A stretch of 64,000 nt of DNA, taken from NCBI RefSeq assembly GCF_000406165.1, contig NZ_CM001977.1, forward strand, positions 3,514,273-3,578,272, written 5' to 3'. The DNA is from Dickeya zeae NCPPB 2538 (lineage in GTDB: Bacteria > Pseudomonadota > Gammaproteobacteria > Enterobacterales > Enterobacteriaceae). Position 1 is the stretch's first letter, and every line of letters starts with the position of its first letter. Of this stretch, positions 1-8,721 are shown in pieces. Below the pieces are notes generated by a model. That model had not been told where the DNA came from. It was given only the letters and a program-made list of their open reading frames with translations, and searched no databases. A program made the position numbers and the translations under genes.

Positions 1-881
1 TCACGACCGACATCCTCCAGTGTAGCGGCTTCATATCCCAGCAGACCGAAACGACGAGCCAGTACCTCACGCTGTTTGGCGTTCAGTTCAAACAACCACT
101 TAACGATATTCTGCTTCATATCGTTATCCTGAGTGGTATCTTCCGGGCCGTTATCTTTCTCATCGGCCAGAATATCCAGCAGCGCTTTCTCCGAATCTCC
201 GCCCAATGGGGTATCGACCGACGTGATGCGCTCATTGAGGCGCAGCATGCGGTTTACGTCGTCCACTGGCTTATCCAGGCGTTCAGCAATCTCTTCCGCA
301 CTCGGCTCATGATCCAGCTTGTGGGAAAGCTCACGTGCAGTACGCAGATAAACGTTGAGTTCTTTAACGATATGGATAGGTAAACGGATAGTTCGGGTTT
401 GATTCATGATGGCCCGTTCAATCGTTTGACGGATCCACCAGGTGGCGTAAGTTGAAAAACGGAACCCACGTTCAGGGTCAAATTTCTCAACAGCGCGGAT
501 AAGACCGAGGTTCCCCTCTTCAATCAGGTCCAGCAATGCCAGCCCTCGATTGTTGTAGCGGCGGGCGATTTTCACCACCAGCCGCAGGTTACTCTCGATC
601 ATACGGCGGCGAGAAGAGACATCGCCGCGTAGTGCCCGACGGGCAAAGTAAACTTCTTCTTCAGCCGTCAGAAGAGGTGAGTAGCCGATTTCTCCCAGAT
701 AGAGCTGAGTTGCGTCCAGCACGCGCTGTGCAGTTCCTTGCGAGAGCAATTCCTCATCGAGTAGATCGCTATCGCTGGTTTCTTCCTCCGCAAGCGCTTT
801 GTCGTCAAAAACATCGACTCCGTTCTCATCAAATTCAGCATCTTCATGCAACTCGTTAACTTTCAGCGTATTTTGGCTCAT
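1..881 (-). CDS. rpoS: RNA polymerase sigma factor RpoS (sigma-38), 3' end cut off
   Basis: Stationary-phase and general-stress sigma factor. The visible 293 codons start at the ATG ending at 881 and run off the left edge, so roughly the last 37 residues of the usual 330 are missing, including the end of the region 4 helix-turn-helix. Region 1.2 is near residues 55-85. Region 2 is near 90-160 and contains RFSTYATWWIRQ, the promoter-melting and -10 recognition segment. Region 4 begins near 266. The Lys at residue 173 (IVKELNVYL), which in E. coli contacts the adaptor RssB for ClpXP turnover, is conserved. The gene lies downstream of nlpD in the same direction. In E. coli the main rpoS promoter lies inside nlpD, and the same is likely here but was not located. 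No frameshift is seen. Confidence 0.97.
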   Translation of the reverse strand, partial: MSQNTLKVNELHEDAEFDENGVDVFDDKALAEEETSDSDLLDEELLSQGTAQRVLDATQLYLGEIGYSPLLTAEEEVYFARRALRGDVSSRRRMIESNLRLVVKIARRYNNRGLALLDLIEEGNLGLIRAVEKFDPERGFRFSTYATWWIRQTIERAIMNQTRTIRLPIHIVKELNVYLRTARELSHKLDHEPSAEEIAERLDKPVDDVNRMLRLNERITSVDTPLGGDSEKALLDILADEKDNGPEDTTQDNDMKQNIVKWLFELNAKQREVLARRFGLLGYEAATLEDVGR

Positions 882-934
882 AAGTGGCTCCTACCCGTGA
901 TCCCATGGCAGGATACCAACATACCCTGCCCGAT

Positions 935-2176
935 TTATCGCTGCGGAAGAAAACGCAGCGGGTTTACGGATTTCCCCTTGTAACGAATTTCAAAGTGCAA
1001 GCGTACTGAACTGGTTCCGGTGCTACCCATGGTAGCAATTTGTTGACCCGCCTTTACCTCTTGTTGTTCCCGGACCAGCATGGTTTCGTTATGGGCATAG
1101 GCGCTCAGGTAGTCATCATTATGTTTGATGATTATCAGATTACCGTAACCGCGTAACGCGTTACCCGCATACACTACGCGCCCTGAAGCGGTAGCGACAA
1201 CGGATTGCCCACGTGAGCCGGCGATATCAATCCCTTTATTTCCCCCCTCTGAGGCTGAGAAATTATCTATGACTTTCCCATCTGTAGGCCAACGCCAACT
1301 GGCAATTGCCGTATTGGTTTGCGTCGGTTCGGTGGCAGGCAACGTAGCTGCAGCCCCTGCCGCAGGCAGCATCTTACCGCCCGCATTCTGTTTACCCGAA
1401 CCTTCAGAATACGCATTAGTTGGTTGAGAATCAACCTGTGCGGTTTGCATTTGTGTTGACGATGGCGATGCCGCAGCAGCGGCCGCCGCGTTGGCTGGCA
1501 GCATATGACCGCTGCTGTTCGCGGTATTATTATTGCCCGACAACATACGACTACCGCCAGAGGCTTTAGCCGCATTTTCTGGCAACATATGGCCGCTGTC
1601 AGACGGGCTGCTGGCGACAGGAGCAGGGGTCGTTGTCATCGTCGGCGTACCGGCGATCGCCATCCCCTGAGAACCGCCTGAAGCATTCATGTTGCTGCCA
1701 AGACTCAGCGTCTGGCCGACATTCAGACTATAAGGCTCCTGAATATTGTTGCGCTGGGCCAGCTCGCGATAATCATTACCGGTGATCCAGGCAATATAAA
1801 ACAGGGTATCCCCACGTTTGACAGTGTAGTTATTGCCGGTATAGCTCCCTTTCGGAATGCTGTTATAGCTACGGTTATAGACAATCTTCCCTTCCCGCGT
1901 GGTGACGGCTGCGGGTGCTGGCGACGCCTCGCCAGAAGGACGGCTGATACTCGCAGAAGGAAGAGGCTGCGAGTTATTGCTCATGCTGCTGCCAACGCTC
2001 GAAATACGCGGTGGTGGTGAATAGGTGGTCGTACTGCCCGAACGGCTTCCTGCGTCGTTACCTCCCACGCTGCTGATCGGGGCGGCCTGATTATTGTCAT
2101 TTGCACAACCAGCCAATCCCAGAGTAATAATCGAACACACAGCGATCTGACGCCAGTTAACGATTTGGCTTCCCAT
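935..2176 (-). CDS. nlpD: Murein hydrolase activator lipoprotein NlpD
   Basis: Outer-membrane lipoprotein that activates the amidase AmiC during septum splitting. Starting at the ATG ending at 2176 gives 413 residues with a lipoprotein signal and lipobox LAGC (Cys about residue 24). A longer upstream start would hide the signal peptide and was rejected. A LysM domain spans about 117-158 (YTVKRGDTLFYIAW). A LytM/M23 domain spans about 294-413. The first zinc-binding position of active M23 enzymes is Asn here (NKGIDIA) and the second motif reads RLHFEIR, so the domain is degenerate, as expected for an activator and not a peptidase. The linker is long and Ala/Ser/Asn-rich with repeated GHMLPxNAA-type units, making the protein longer than the 379-residue E. 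coli form. It is followed 53 bases later by rpoS. Confidence 0.95.
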   Translation of the reverse strand: MGSQIVNWRQIAVCSIITLGLAGCANDNNQAAPISSVGGNDAGSRSGSTTTYSPPPRISSVGSSMSNNSQPLPSASISRPSGEASPAPAAVTTREGKIVYNRSYNSIPKGSYTGNNYTVKRGDTLFYIAWITGNDYRELAQRNNIQEPYSLNVGQTLSLGSNMNASGGSQGMAIAGTPTMTTTPAPVASSPSDSGHMLPENAAKASGGSRMLSGNNNTANSSGHMLPANAAAAAAASPSSTQMQTAQVDSQPTNAYSEGSGKQNAGGKMLPAAGAAATLPATEPTQTNTAIASWRWPTDGKVIDNFSASEGGNKGIDIAGSRGQSVVATASGRVVYAGNALRGYGNLIIIKHNDDYLSAYAHNETMLVREQQEVKAGQQIATMGSTGTSSVRLHFEIRYKGKSVNPLRFLPQR

Positions 2177-2564
2177 GCGCCAAATTCCCCCTATAACCAA
2201 AAATGACGAAATCTGCCCGGCCCCGGCGTTTACTCCTGTCCGGGGTACCCTGATGAAGGGTAGCGAGCATGCCAAACAACGCAAAACGCAGCCACCATTC
2301 ATCGTATTCGTCGATACAAACAGGCAATCACTACACAGTTCTGCCTGGCAGCCATACCGTACCAACAGGGCTAAGACACGGACAACGACGGCACACAGCC
2401 TATCAATATCAATCCGTTATCACCATAAGACAGTTGTATTGAAATTTTAAAGACGGATGTTTTACCGATGAATACTGTTTACCAATAGATACTATTTACC
2501 AGTCAGTACTGGTTTGCCGATCAAGACGATGTCATTGAAGATGGTGACGGCGAGTGCCACGGTA
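2177..2564. other. pcm-nlpD intergenic region, no gene
   Basis: This 388-base stretch holds no convincing gene; open frames here overlap the false upstream extension of nlpD or are shadows. It must hold the nlpD ribosome-binding site and probably a promoter, which I could not pin down. The pcm-proximal end carries an imperfect 17-base tandem array, listed separately. Confidence 0.6.
2455..2522. repeat. Four imperfect 17-base tandem repeats
   Basis: Four consecutive 17-base units can be laid out at 2455-2471, 2472-2488, 2489-2505 and 2506-2522. They read ggatgttttaccgatga, atactgtttaccaatag, atactatttaccagtca and gtactggtttgccgatc. The shared core is tact-g/a-tttacca. The array lies 40 bases downstream of the pcm stop and upstream of nlpD. 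The period of 17 does not match a whole number of helical turns. Function is unknown; an operator array or simple slippage expansion are both possible. Confidence 0.7.
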
Positions 2565-3191
2565 TCAAGCCAGTTCCCCTTTGACCAGCGGAACAAACCG
2601 AACTGTTTCCACCGTCTGGACGATAAATTCACCATGACGGTGCACAACCACCTGCAACGTTTGCTGTTGCTCCCCTACCGGCAACACCATAATGCCGCCT
2701 TCATCGAGTTGCTCCATCAACGCCGAGGGGATCTCCGGCGGAGCCGCCGTGACAATAATGGCATCGAATGGCCCTTTAGAAGCCCAGCCTTGCCAGCCAT
2801 CGCCATGGCGGGTGGAAATATTATGCAGATCCAGTTGCTTAAGACGCCTTTTCGCCTGCCACTGCAGGCCTTTAATGCGCTCAACTGAAAACACATGCTG
2901 CACCAGATGTGCCAGGATGGCGGTTTGATAGCCGGACCCCGTGCCAATTTCCAGCACACGCGATACCGGCGTCAGCCGTAACAACTCCGTCATTCTGGCG
3001 ACGGTGTATGGTTGAGAAATGGTTTGTCCGGAGCCGATGGGCAGGGCGACATTATCATAGGCTTTATGCTCGAACGCCTCGTCAACAAAGCGTTCACGGG
3101 GAACCGAAGCCATCGCCTGCAACAGGCGCTCATCCTGAATTCCCTGCTGGCGAAGCTGTTCCAGCAGCGTTTGCACGCGTTTGTTCACCAT
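2565..3191 (-). CDS. pcm: Protein-L-isoaspartate O-methyltransferase
   Basis: SAM-dependent cytoplasmic repair enzyme that methylates L-isoaspartyl residues in aged proteins. At 208 residues it has the same length as E. coli Pcm. The SAM-binding motif VLEIGTGSGYQTAIL is near residues 79-93, and the family signature VTAAPPEIP lies in the second half. The substrate region GSGQTISQPY is conserved, and the C-terminus RFVPLVKGELA matches the family. In E. coli pcm overlaps the end of surE. Here the ATG overlaps the TGA of a 40-codon remnant-like frame (3185-3304), keeping the same overlap layout although surE itself is missing. Confidence 0.97.
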   Translation of the reverse strand: MVNKRVQTLLEQLRQQGIQDERLLQAMASVPRERFVDEAFEHKAYDNVALPIGSGQTISQPYTVARMTELLRLTPVSRVLEIGTGSGYQTAILAHLVQHVFSVERIKGLQWQAKRRLKQLDLHNISTRHGDGWQGWASKGPFDAIIVTAAPPEIPSALMEQLDEGGIMVLPVGEQQQTLQVVVHRHGEFIVQTVETVRFVPLVKGELA

Positions 3192-3304
3192 TCCCAGCCC
3201 GCTCCAGCGTTAGCCCACCTCATCAACTCGCTCCGTCCCCCGATAGCAAAGAAACCGACTGCACATCCCGGCATAACACAGGCGTCTGCGACCGAAAAAT
3301 CCAC
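3185..3304 (-). pseudogene. surE: Possible C-terminal remnant of surE
   Basis: Between truD and pcm, where enterobacteria carry the roughly 250-codon 5'/3'-nucleotidase gene surE, only about 130 bases remain. An open frame from a GTG at 3304 ends in a TGA that overlaps the pcm ATG. Its predicted end, SELMRWANAGAGWEW, resembles the Trp- and Gly-containing C-terminus of SurE, and DFSVADACV near its start is weakly like the SurE DF-AVDEGYV segment. I read it as the last 40 codons left after a deletion of about 700 bases. The similarity is weak and judged by eye, so an unrelated spacer is the alternative. It lacks the metal-binding NDDG motif and cannot be an active enzyme. Confidence 0.4.
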
Positions 3305-3319
3305 CGCGGATCAGACCGA

Positions 3320-4372
3320 TTACCTATTTTCCTGTTGTTCCTGTTGCACAGGAAGCAGCAGTTCCCGCACCACGCTGGTGGCAAAGCACCCCGCAGGCAG
3401 CCAAAAGTGCAACTCCAGCGTGGCATCATCTTGCCACGACCAGCGCATCTCTTGCGGATACAACATGATAGCGCGACGAGCACTCTCCACCCGCTCGCGC
3501 GTCAACAATGATAAGAGCTGAGTGTGCTCCTGCAAACATTGCTGCTCAAACGACAGCGCCAGCGCTTGCACGCCAGGGTCGCCTTGTCCCGGTAAGGCCG
3601 CGGTAATTTGTACGTCGCCAGCATTCACTCGTGACTGCGCGTCGTCCAACTCCTCCGGCTTCACCACAAACCAGCTACCGCGACCGGTCAGTTGCAGTGC
3701 ATCACCCACCAATACTTCTGTTGGGCCATATGTCGCCAGCCGCGCACTGGCTATCTGATTAAATAATTCACTGCGAACGGCCGACAGGTAGAAACTCCGT
3801 TTGCTGCGATCCTTAACACGAATCTCGTCATTCGCCCAACGACGGGCCTGATCCAGATTATTACCATCGCGACCAAAACGCTGACTGCCGAAATAATTAG
3901 GGACGCCCCCGGCTGCGACCTGCTGCAAACGGGTCTCGACCTCGGCACGGTCACTGATCTCACGCAACACCAGTCGAAATGCATTGCCACGTAGCGCACC
4001 AATTCGCAGTTTACGGCGATGGCGATGTGCTTCAAGAATTTCACACCCATCGAGCGCAAATGCGGACCACTCAGGGTCCTCTTTACCTGGCAAATGAAGA
4101 CAGAACCACTGCTCGGTTACCGCATGACGATCTTTTAGTCCGGCATAGCTGACAGAACGCGCCGGGATACCTGCAAACCTGGCCAGTGCTTCCGCCACAA
4201 AAATGGTATTACACTCTCGTTTACGAAGGCGTACCAGCACATGTTCGCCATCACCATCTGCGCTAAACCCCAAATCCTCGGCAACGAAGAAATCATCTGG
4301 CGACGCCTTGAGTGCCCCTGTTGCGACAGGTTCACCATGCAGCCAAAACAGTGATTCACGAGCCATCACCAT
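3320..4372 (-). CDS. truD: tRNA pseudouridine(13) synthase TruD
   Basis: Makes pseudouridine at position 13 of tRNA-Glu. It is 350 residues from the first start at 4372, or 348 from the ATG at 4366, against 349 in E. coli; either may be used. The catalytic Asp lies in GLKDRHAVTEQW (about residue 80), and the TruD signature VPNYFGSQRFG and the C-terminal FWLPAGCFATSVVREL are intact. The start overlaps the ispF stop, suggesting translational coupling in an ispD-ispF-truD string. The gene ends 14 bases before the surE-like remnant, which in E. coli would be the complete surE gene. Confidence 0.97.
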   Translation of the reverse strand: MVMARESLFWLHGEPVATGALKASPDDFFVAEDLGFSADGDGEHVLVRLRKRECNTIFVAEALARFAGIPARSVSYAGLKDRHAVTEQWFCLHLPGKEDPEWSAFALDGCEILEAHRHRRKLRIGALRGNAFRLVLREISDRAEVETRLQQVAAGGVPNYFGSQRFGRDGNNLDQARRWANDEIRVKDRSKRSFYLSAVRSELFNQIASARLATYGPTEVLVGDALQLTGRGSWFVVKPEELDDAQSRVNAGDVQITAALPGQGDPGVQALALSFEQQCLQEHTQLLSLLTRERVESARRAIMLYPQEMRWSWQDDATLELHFWLPAGCFATSVVRELLLPVQQEQQENR

Positions 4373-4863
4373 GCCACGACTCCCGCCGCATCGCTTCTGA
4401 CCAGTAACACGACCGCTTCACAGGCAATTCCTTCGCCACGCCCGGTAAAACCCAGTTGTTCCGTGGTGGTCGCCTTCACATTAACGTCATCCATATGCGA
4501 TTGCAGATCTTCAGCAATATTGACGCGCATTTGTGGGATGTGCGGTGCCATCTTCGGGGCCTGTGCAATGATAGTGACATCCAGGTTACCCAACTCGTAC
4601 CCTTTATCGGTAATACGACGCCAGGCCTCACGCAGCAATTCACGGCTGTCGATGCCGCGATAAGCCGGGTCAGTATCGGGAAACAGTTTGCCGATATCGC
4701 CCATTGCCGCTGCGCCCAGCAATGCGTCGGTAACCGCATGCAACACAACATCACCATCGGAATGCGCCAGCAAACCGCGCTCATAGGGAATACGCACCCC
4801 ACCGATCACCAACGGACCTTCCCCGCCAAATTTATGCACATCAAAACCATGACCGATACGCAT
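4366..4863 (-). CDS. ispF: 2-C-methyl-D-erythritol 2,4-cyclodiphosphate synthase
   Basis: Fifth enzyme of the MEP isoprenoid pathway, converting CDP-methylerythritol 2-phosphate to the cyclodiphosphate with release of CMP. The product is 165 residues. The ATG ending at 4863 is preferred over the GTG one codon upstream because AAAGGAG lies 9 bases before it and the protein then begins MRIGHGFDVH as in E. coli. Metal ligands Asp8 and His10 (GFDVH) and the AHSDGD motif are present, as is KATTTEQLGFTGRGEGIAC near the end. It follows ispD by 24 bases and overlaps truD. Confidence 0.97.
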   Translation of the reverse strand: MRIGHGFDVHKFGGEGPLVIGGVRIPYERGLLAHSDGDVVLHAVTDALLGAAAMGDIGKLFPDTDPAYRGIDSRELLREAWRRITDKGYELGNLDVTIIAQAPKMAPHIPQMRVNIAEDLQSHMDDVNVKATTTEQLGFTGRGEGIACEAVVLLVRSDAAGVVAW

Positions 4864-4887
4864 CACTCAGGCTCCTTTATTATCGTG

Positions 4888-5595
4888 TTAATGATGATCC
4901 AGACTGCGCATCAAATAAAATTCCGCCAGAGCCAGATCCTCCGGGCGTGTGACTTTGATATTGTCTGCACGCCCCGGAACTATCTGCGGCTGATAACCGC
5001 AATATTCCAGCGCCGAGGCCTCATCGGTTATGGTTGCCCCTTCACGCAACGCGCGTTCCAGACACGAGCGCAGCAGCGCCAGCGGGAACAGTTGCGGCGT
5101 CAGTGCATGCCACAGCGCTTCACGTTCTACCGTGTGGTCAATGTGTCCATCACGGCTGCGCTTCATGGTATCACGTACCGGGGCCGCCAAAATGCCACCG
5201 ACTTCACTCTGCCCGGTCAGGAGCAATAGTCTTGATAAATCATCCTGATGTAAACAAGGGCGGGCGGCATCATGCACCAACACCCAATCAGCTTGCTGCA
5301 CCTGTTGCAACCCAGCCAGCACCGAATCGGCACGCTGACGACCGCCGATCACCACCTGAATACGGGGATCCGAAGCCAGAGGTAGCGCGGAAAAATAGGG
5401 GTCATCGGCACTAATAGCGATAATTATCCGTTGAATTCGCGGCTGGCGTAGCAACGCGGCGACCGTGTGTTCAAGAATGGTTTTCGTACCGATGGAAAGA
5501 TACTGTTTGGGGCGATCACTGAGCATCCGGCTGCCGTTACCCGCCGCCGGCAAAACAGCGACCACCTCAGCCACGGCGTGATTCAGAGTAGACAT
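4888..5595 (-). CDS. ispD: 2-C-methyl-D-erythritol 4-phosphate cytidylyltransferase
   Basis: Transfers CMP from CTP to methylerythritol 4-phosphate in the MEP pathway. It is 235 residues, close to the 236 of E. coli. The N-terminal nucleotide-binding loop LPAAGNGSRM followed by RPKQYL is present near residues 15-31, and VHDAARPCL lies mid-protein. It begins 2 bases after the ftsB stop, and is followed by ispF, so the two isoprenoid genes are co-transcribed with the division gene as in relatives. Confidence 0.97.
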   Translation of the reverse strand: MSTLNHAVAEVVAVLPAAGNGSRMLSDRPKQYLSIGTKTILEHTVAALLRQPRIQRIIIAISADDPYFSALPLASDPRIQVVIGGRQRADSVLAGLQQVQQADWVLVHDAARPCLHQDDLSRLLLLTGQSEVGGILAAPVRDTMKRSRDGHIDHTVEREALWHALTPQLFPLALLRSCLERALREGATITDEASALEYCGYQPQIVPGRADNIKVTRPEDLALAEFYLMRSLDHH

Positions 5596-5597
5596 AC

Positions 5598-5951
5598 CTA
5601 GCGAGACATCGATGATGAAGTGGAAGACGTCGGGGAGGATGGGGCAGGTGACGAGCTACTGCCCGAACGGCGATCAGCCTGGTCTGCTACTAAACGATAA
5701 AAACTTTCACCCGGTTTGGTCATACCCAGCTCGTTGCGCGCACGCTCCTCAATGGCTTCCTGACCGCCGTTGAGGTCGTCGATTTCGGCGAACAGCTGTT
5801 CGTTACGGGATTTCAGTTTAACGTTGTTGGCCTGCTGCACCGCCACGTCATCCTTCACCCGCACATAATCATGAACACCGTTTTTCCCCAGCCAGAGCGA
5901 ATATTGCAACCAACCGAGAAGAATCAACAATAATAGCGAAAGTTTTCCCAT
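5598..5951 (-). CDS. ftsB: Cell division protein FtsB
   Basis: Bitopic inner-membrane protein of the FtsQLB divisome complex. It is 117 residues against 103 in E. coli; the extra length is a Ser/Pro-rich C-terminal tail (SSSSPAPSSPTSSTSSS). One membrane segment (LSLLLLILLGWLQYSLWLG) at residues 4-22 is followed by a coiled coil to about residue 75 (VAVQQANNVKLKSRNEQLFA) and the conserved ARNELGMTKPGE. It heads the ftsB-ispD-ispF-truD string. Confidence 0.95.
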   Translation of the reverse strand: MGKLSLLLLILLGWLQYSLWLGKNGVHDYVRVKDDVAVQQANNVKLKSRNEQLFAEIDDLNGGQEAIEERARNELGMTKPGESFYRLVADQADRRSGSSSSPAPSSPTSSTSSSMSR

Positions 5952-6149
5952 CCAGCCCCCTGAAAAGCCGCCTAATCATCCCATAACTTTTGTCAGGACT
6001 CCACCTCCGCCAGCAGCATTCGTTTCTGGCAGGGAAAAGTCAGGCGTAACCAGTCGGTGACGGATAAAGTTACTCACTCATGGACACAGTTTTAGCAAAG
6101 AAATAAATAGTCTGAAATCGGTATCGTGGCGGGAATAACGCCTGAAGGG

Positions 6150-6515
6150 CTACCATCCGGTGATTAACACAAACACCAACCAGAACAGGCCCGGAATGCT
6201 GACCGCACAGCAGAGCATCATCCACCCCACATGATTTGGCAACAATACGCGGAACAACATACCGATCAGAACCGACAGGGGCATCAGCGCCAGGAAGAAA
6301 GGCCAGGTATACAGCATCAACAGCAGCGTGGAGTTCAGGCCGTAGAACACGAATGGCAGGGAAAAAGCCAGCCAGTAGAAACAAAAACCGGCCAGTGCAC
6401 CCACCAGCGGACTGTAGGACGCCCCAGGATGCACGTCCTCCTCACCTTGAAAGCTCTGCGTGCTGTTATAGGTTTGCGTACTGCTATCAGGTAATGGCGT
6501 CACACTCTGCATCAT
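6150..6515 (-). CDS. ygbE: DUF3561 inner-membrane protein (YgbE family)
   Basis: Small predicted inner-membrane protein of unknown function. It is 121 residues with a polar N-terminus of about 35 residues and then four hydrophobic segments. The shared segment YTWPFFLALMP matches E. coli YgbE. E. coli has ygbE in the same place, between the cysDNC operon and ftsB, which supports the call. No catalytic motif is seen. It begins with two Met codons, and either may be the start. It lies 133 bases downstream of cysC and may be read through from that operon. Confidence 0.85.
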   Translation of the reverse strand: MMQSVTPLPDSSTQTYNSTQSFQGEEDVHPGASYSPLVGALAGFCFYWLAFSLPFVFYGLNSTLLLMLYTWPFFLALMPLSVLIGMLFRVLLPNHVGWMMLCCAVSIPGLFWLVFVLITGW

Positions 6516-6648
6516 CGTTCCTGCTTACCCCATCACCGGGTAACCGTTGGCCTGAAGACTGCCCCTTCACTCGCACACCCCGTAGCGCGACAACGTAAAC
6601 ACACCTACGCCACAGAGGTGAACAGCCTCGTGAAGGGCCATCTGAGGC

Positions 6649-7281
6649 TTAGATGATAGCTCGACCATGCAGCATATCTAATAATTCGTCGACTAAATTT
6701 GTTACCAATTGTTGGCCGTCCAGATGCAATTCCGGCTGTTCCGGCGCCTCATAAATGGCATCAATACCGGTGAAATTACGCAGCTCACCGGCTCGGGCTT
6801 TCTTGTACAGACCTTTGGGGTCACGGGCTTCACAAATCGACAGCGGCGTATCAACGAACACTTCAAGAAACTGCCCCTGATCAAGCAGTTCGCGTACCAT
6901 CTGCCGTTCAGCACGATGCGGAGAGATAAACGCGGTTAATACAACCAGGCCCGCATCGACCATCAACCGGGCGACCTCGCCCACCCGGCGGATATTCTCC
7001 CGCCGGTCGTCGTCGCTGAATCCCAGATCACGGCAGAGGCCATGCCGAACATTATCGCCATCAAGCAAATAAGTACTGACACCACGGGCAAACAGCGACT
7101 GCTCCAGCGCCCCGGCTAACGTAGACTTACCGGAACCGGACAACCCGGTAAACCACACCACCACGCCACGGTGACCGTGTTGCCGTTCCCGGTCTTCACG
7201 CGCCACCGCATGGTCATGCCACACCACATTGGCATCAACCGGTCTATTGTCGTCAACCGGTCTGGAATGCGTTTGCGTCAC
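6649..7281 (-). CDS. cysC: Adenylyl-sulfate kinase CysC
   Basis: Phosphorylates APS to PAPS in sulfate assimilation. The P-loop GLSGSGKST is about 45 residues in, followed by LLDGDNVRHGLC, ISPHRAERQMVR and DPKGLYKKARAGELRNFTG, all typical. I chose the GTG ending at 7281, one base after the cysN stop, giving 210 residues; a start at 7311 would overlap cysN by about 29 bases and adds residues not found in E. coli CysC (201). It is the last gene of cysD-cysN-cysC, which in enterobacteria is activated by CysB with N-acetylserine. Confidence 0.95.
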   Translation of the reverse strand: MTQTHSRPVDDNRPVDANVVWHDHAVAREDRERQHGHRGVVVWFTGLSGSGKSTLAGALEQSLFARGVSTYLLDGDNVRHGLCRDLGFSDDDRRENIRRVGEVARLMVDAGLVVLTAFISPHRAERQMVRELLDQGQFLEVFVDTPLSICEARDPKGLYKKARAGELRNFTGIDAIYEAPEQPELHLDGQQLVTNLVDELLDMLHGRAII

Positions 7282-7282
7282 C

Positions 7283-8710
7283 TTATTTCCCTCCCAGCAG
7301 GTCACGTGCACCCCAGTGCGGGAAGTGACGGCGAATCAAGGCGTTCAACTCCAGCTCAAACGCACTGTAATCACCGGTCTGCGTGACAGTCTGTACCACC
7401 GGCTCACGCACCAACCCGGCACCGACCGTTACATTACTCAGACGATCGATAAAAATCATGCCGCCGGTAACGGGATTGTGCTGGTACTTATCCAGTACTA
7501 ACGGTTCATCAAAGGTAAGCTCTACCAGACCAATACCGTTAAGCGGCAGCGATTCGGTAACCCGCTGCGTCAGGGTGTTGATATCCACCTGATAGTGAAT
7601 TTTTTCCACCCGTGCGCGGGTTTTCTTACCGGCAATTTTGATATCGTAGCTTTGTCCCGGTACCAAGGGCTGCTCAGCCATCCACACCACATCCACATTG
7701 GCACTGCGAACCGCCTGACGTGTTTCTTCACTGCTGACCAGTAAGTCTCCCCGGCTGATATCAACCTCGCTGGCTAGCACCAGCGTCACCGCTTCACCCG
7801 CCTGCGCCTGCTGTAGGTCACCATCGAAAGTCACGATACGACTGACGCTGGACTCCACGCCGGACGGTAAGACTTTTACTCGCTGGCCAACCTGCACGGT
7901 GCCTGAGGCGACCGTACCGGCATAACCACGGAAATCAAGATTCGGGCGGTTGACATACTGCACCGGGAAACGCATTGGCTGACTCAGGCTACGGGCAGAG
8001 ACATTAACGGTTTCCAGCACGTCCAGCAGCGTCGGGCCGCTATACCAGTTCATAAACGAACTGGGCGTTGCCACATTATCGCCATCCAGCGCGGAAATCG
8101 GCACAAAGGTGATATCCAAATCCGCCGGTAACTGACCAGCGAAATCCAGATAATCGCGCTTGAACTGTTCAAAGACCGCCTGCTGATAATCCACCAAATC
8201 CATCTTGTTAACAGCGACTACCAGATGGCGAATCCCCAATAGCGTAGCGATGAAGCTGTGACGCCGGGTCTGATCCAGCACGCCTTTACGCGCATCGATC
8301 AACAAAATCGCCAATTCGCAGGTAGACGCGCCGGTCGCCATATTACGGGTGTACTGCTCATGCCCCGGCGTATCGGCAATAATAAATTTGCGCTTTTCAG
8401 TGGAAAAATAGCGATAGGCCACATCTATGGTGATGCCCTGCTCGCGCTCAGCCTGTAAGCCATCCACCAGCAATGCCAGATCCAGCTTTTCACCCTGCGT
8501 ACCAAGGCGTTTGCTGTCATTGTGCAACGTAGAGAGCTGATCTTCATAAATTTGACGCGTATCGTGCAGCAATCGGCCAATCAGGGTGCTTTTGCCATCG
8601 TCAACGCTGCCGCAGGTCAAAAAACGCAGCAGGCTTTTGTTCTGCTGTGCATGAAGGTAAGCCTCAACCCCGCCCTGCTCGGCAATCTGTTTTGCAATGC
8701 TATGATTCAT
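7283..8710 (-). CDS. cysN: Sulfate adenylyltransferase subunit 1 (GTPase) CysN
   Basis: GTP-hydrolysing subunit of ATP sulfurylase; it couples GTP hydrolysis to APS formation by CysD. At 475 residues it equals E. coli CysN. The EF-Tu-like GTPase motifs are present: CGSVDDGKSTLIGRL near residue 33, DTPGHEQYTRNM near 113, and NKMD near 167. The C-terminal half carries the two beta-barrel domains. The stop is followed after one base by the cysC start, and it lies 11 bases after cysD. Confidence 0.98.
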   Translation of the reverse strand: MNHSIAKQIAEQGGVEAYLHAQQNKSLLRFLTCGSVDDGKSTLIGRLLHDTRQIYEDQLSTLHNDSKRLGTQGEKLDLALLVDGLQAEREQGITIDVAYRYFSTEKRKFIIADTPGHEQYTRNMATGASTCELAILLIDARKGVLDQTRRHSFIATLLGIRHLVVAVNKMDLVDYQQAVFEQFKRDYLDFAGQLPADLDITFVPISALDGDNVATPSSFMNWYSGPTLLDVLETVNVSARSLSQPMRFPVQYVNRPNLDFRGYAGTVASGTVQVGQRVKVLPSGVESSVSRIVTFDGDLQQAQAGEAVTLVLASEVDISRGDLLVSSEETRQAVRSANVDVVWMAEQPLVPGQSYDIKIAGKKTRARVEKIHYQVDINTLTQRVTESLPLNGIGLVELTFDEPLVLDKYQHNPVTGGMIFIDRLSNVTVGAGLVREPVVQTVTQTGDYSAFELELNALIRRHFPHWGARDLLGGK

Positions 8711-8721
8711 TTGACGATTCC

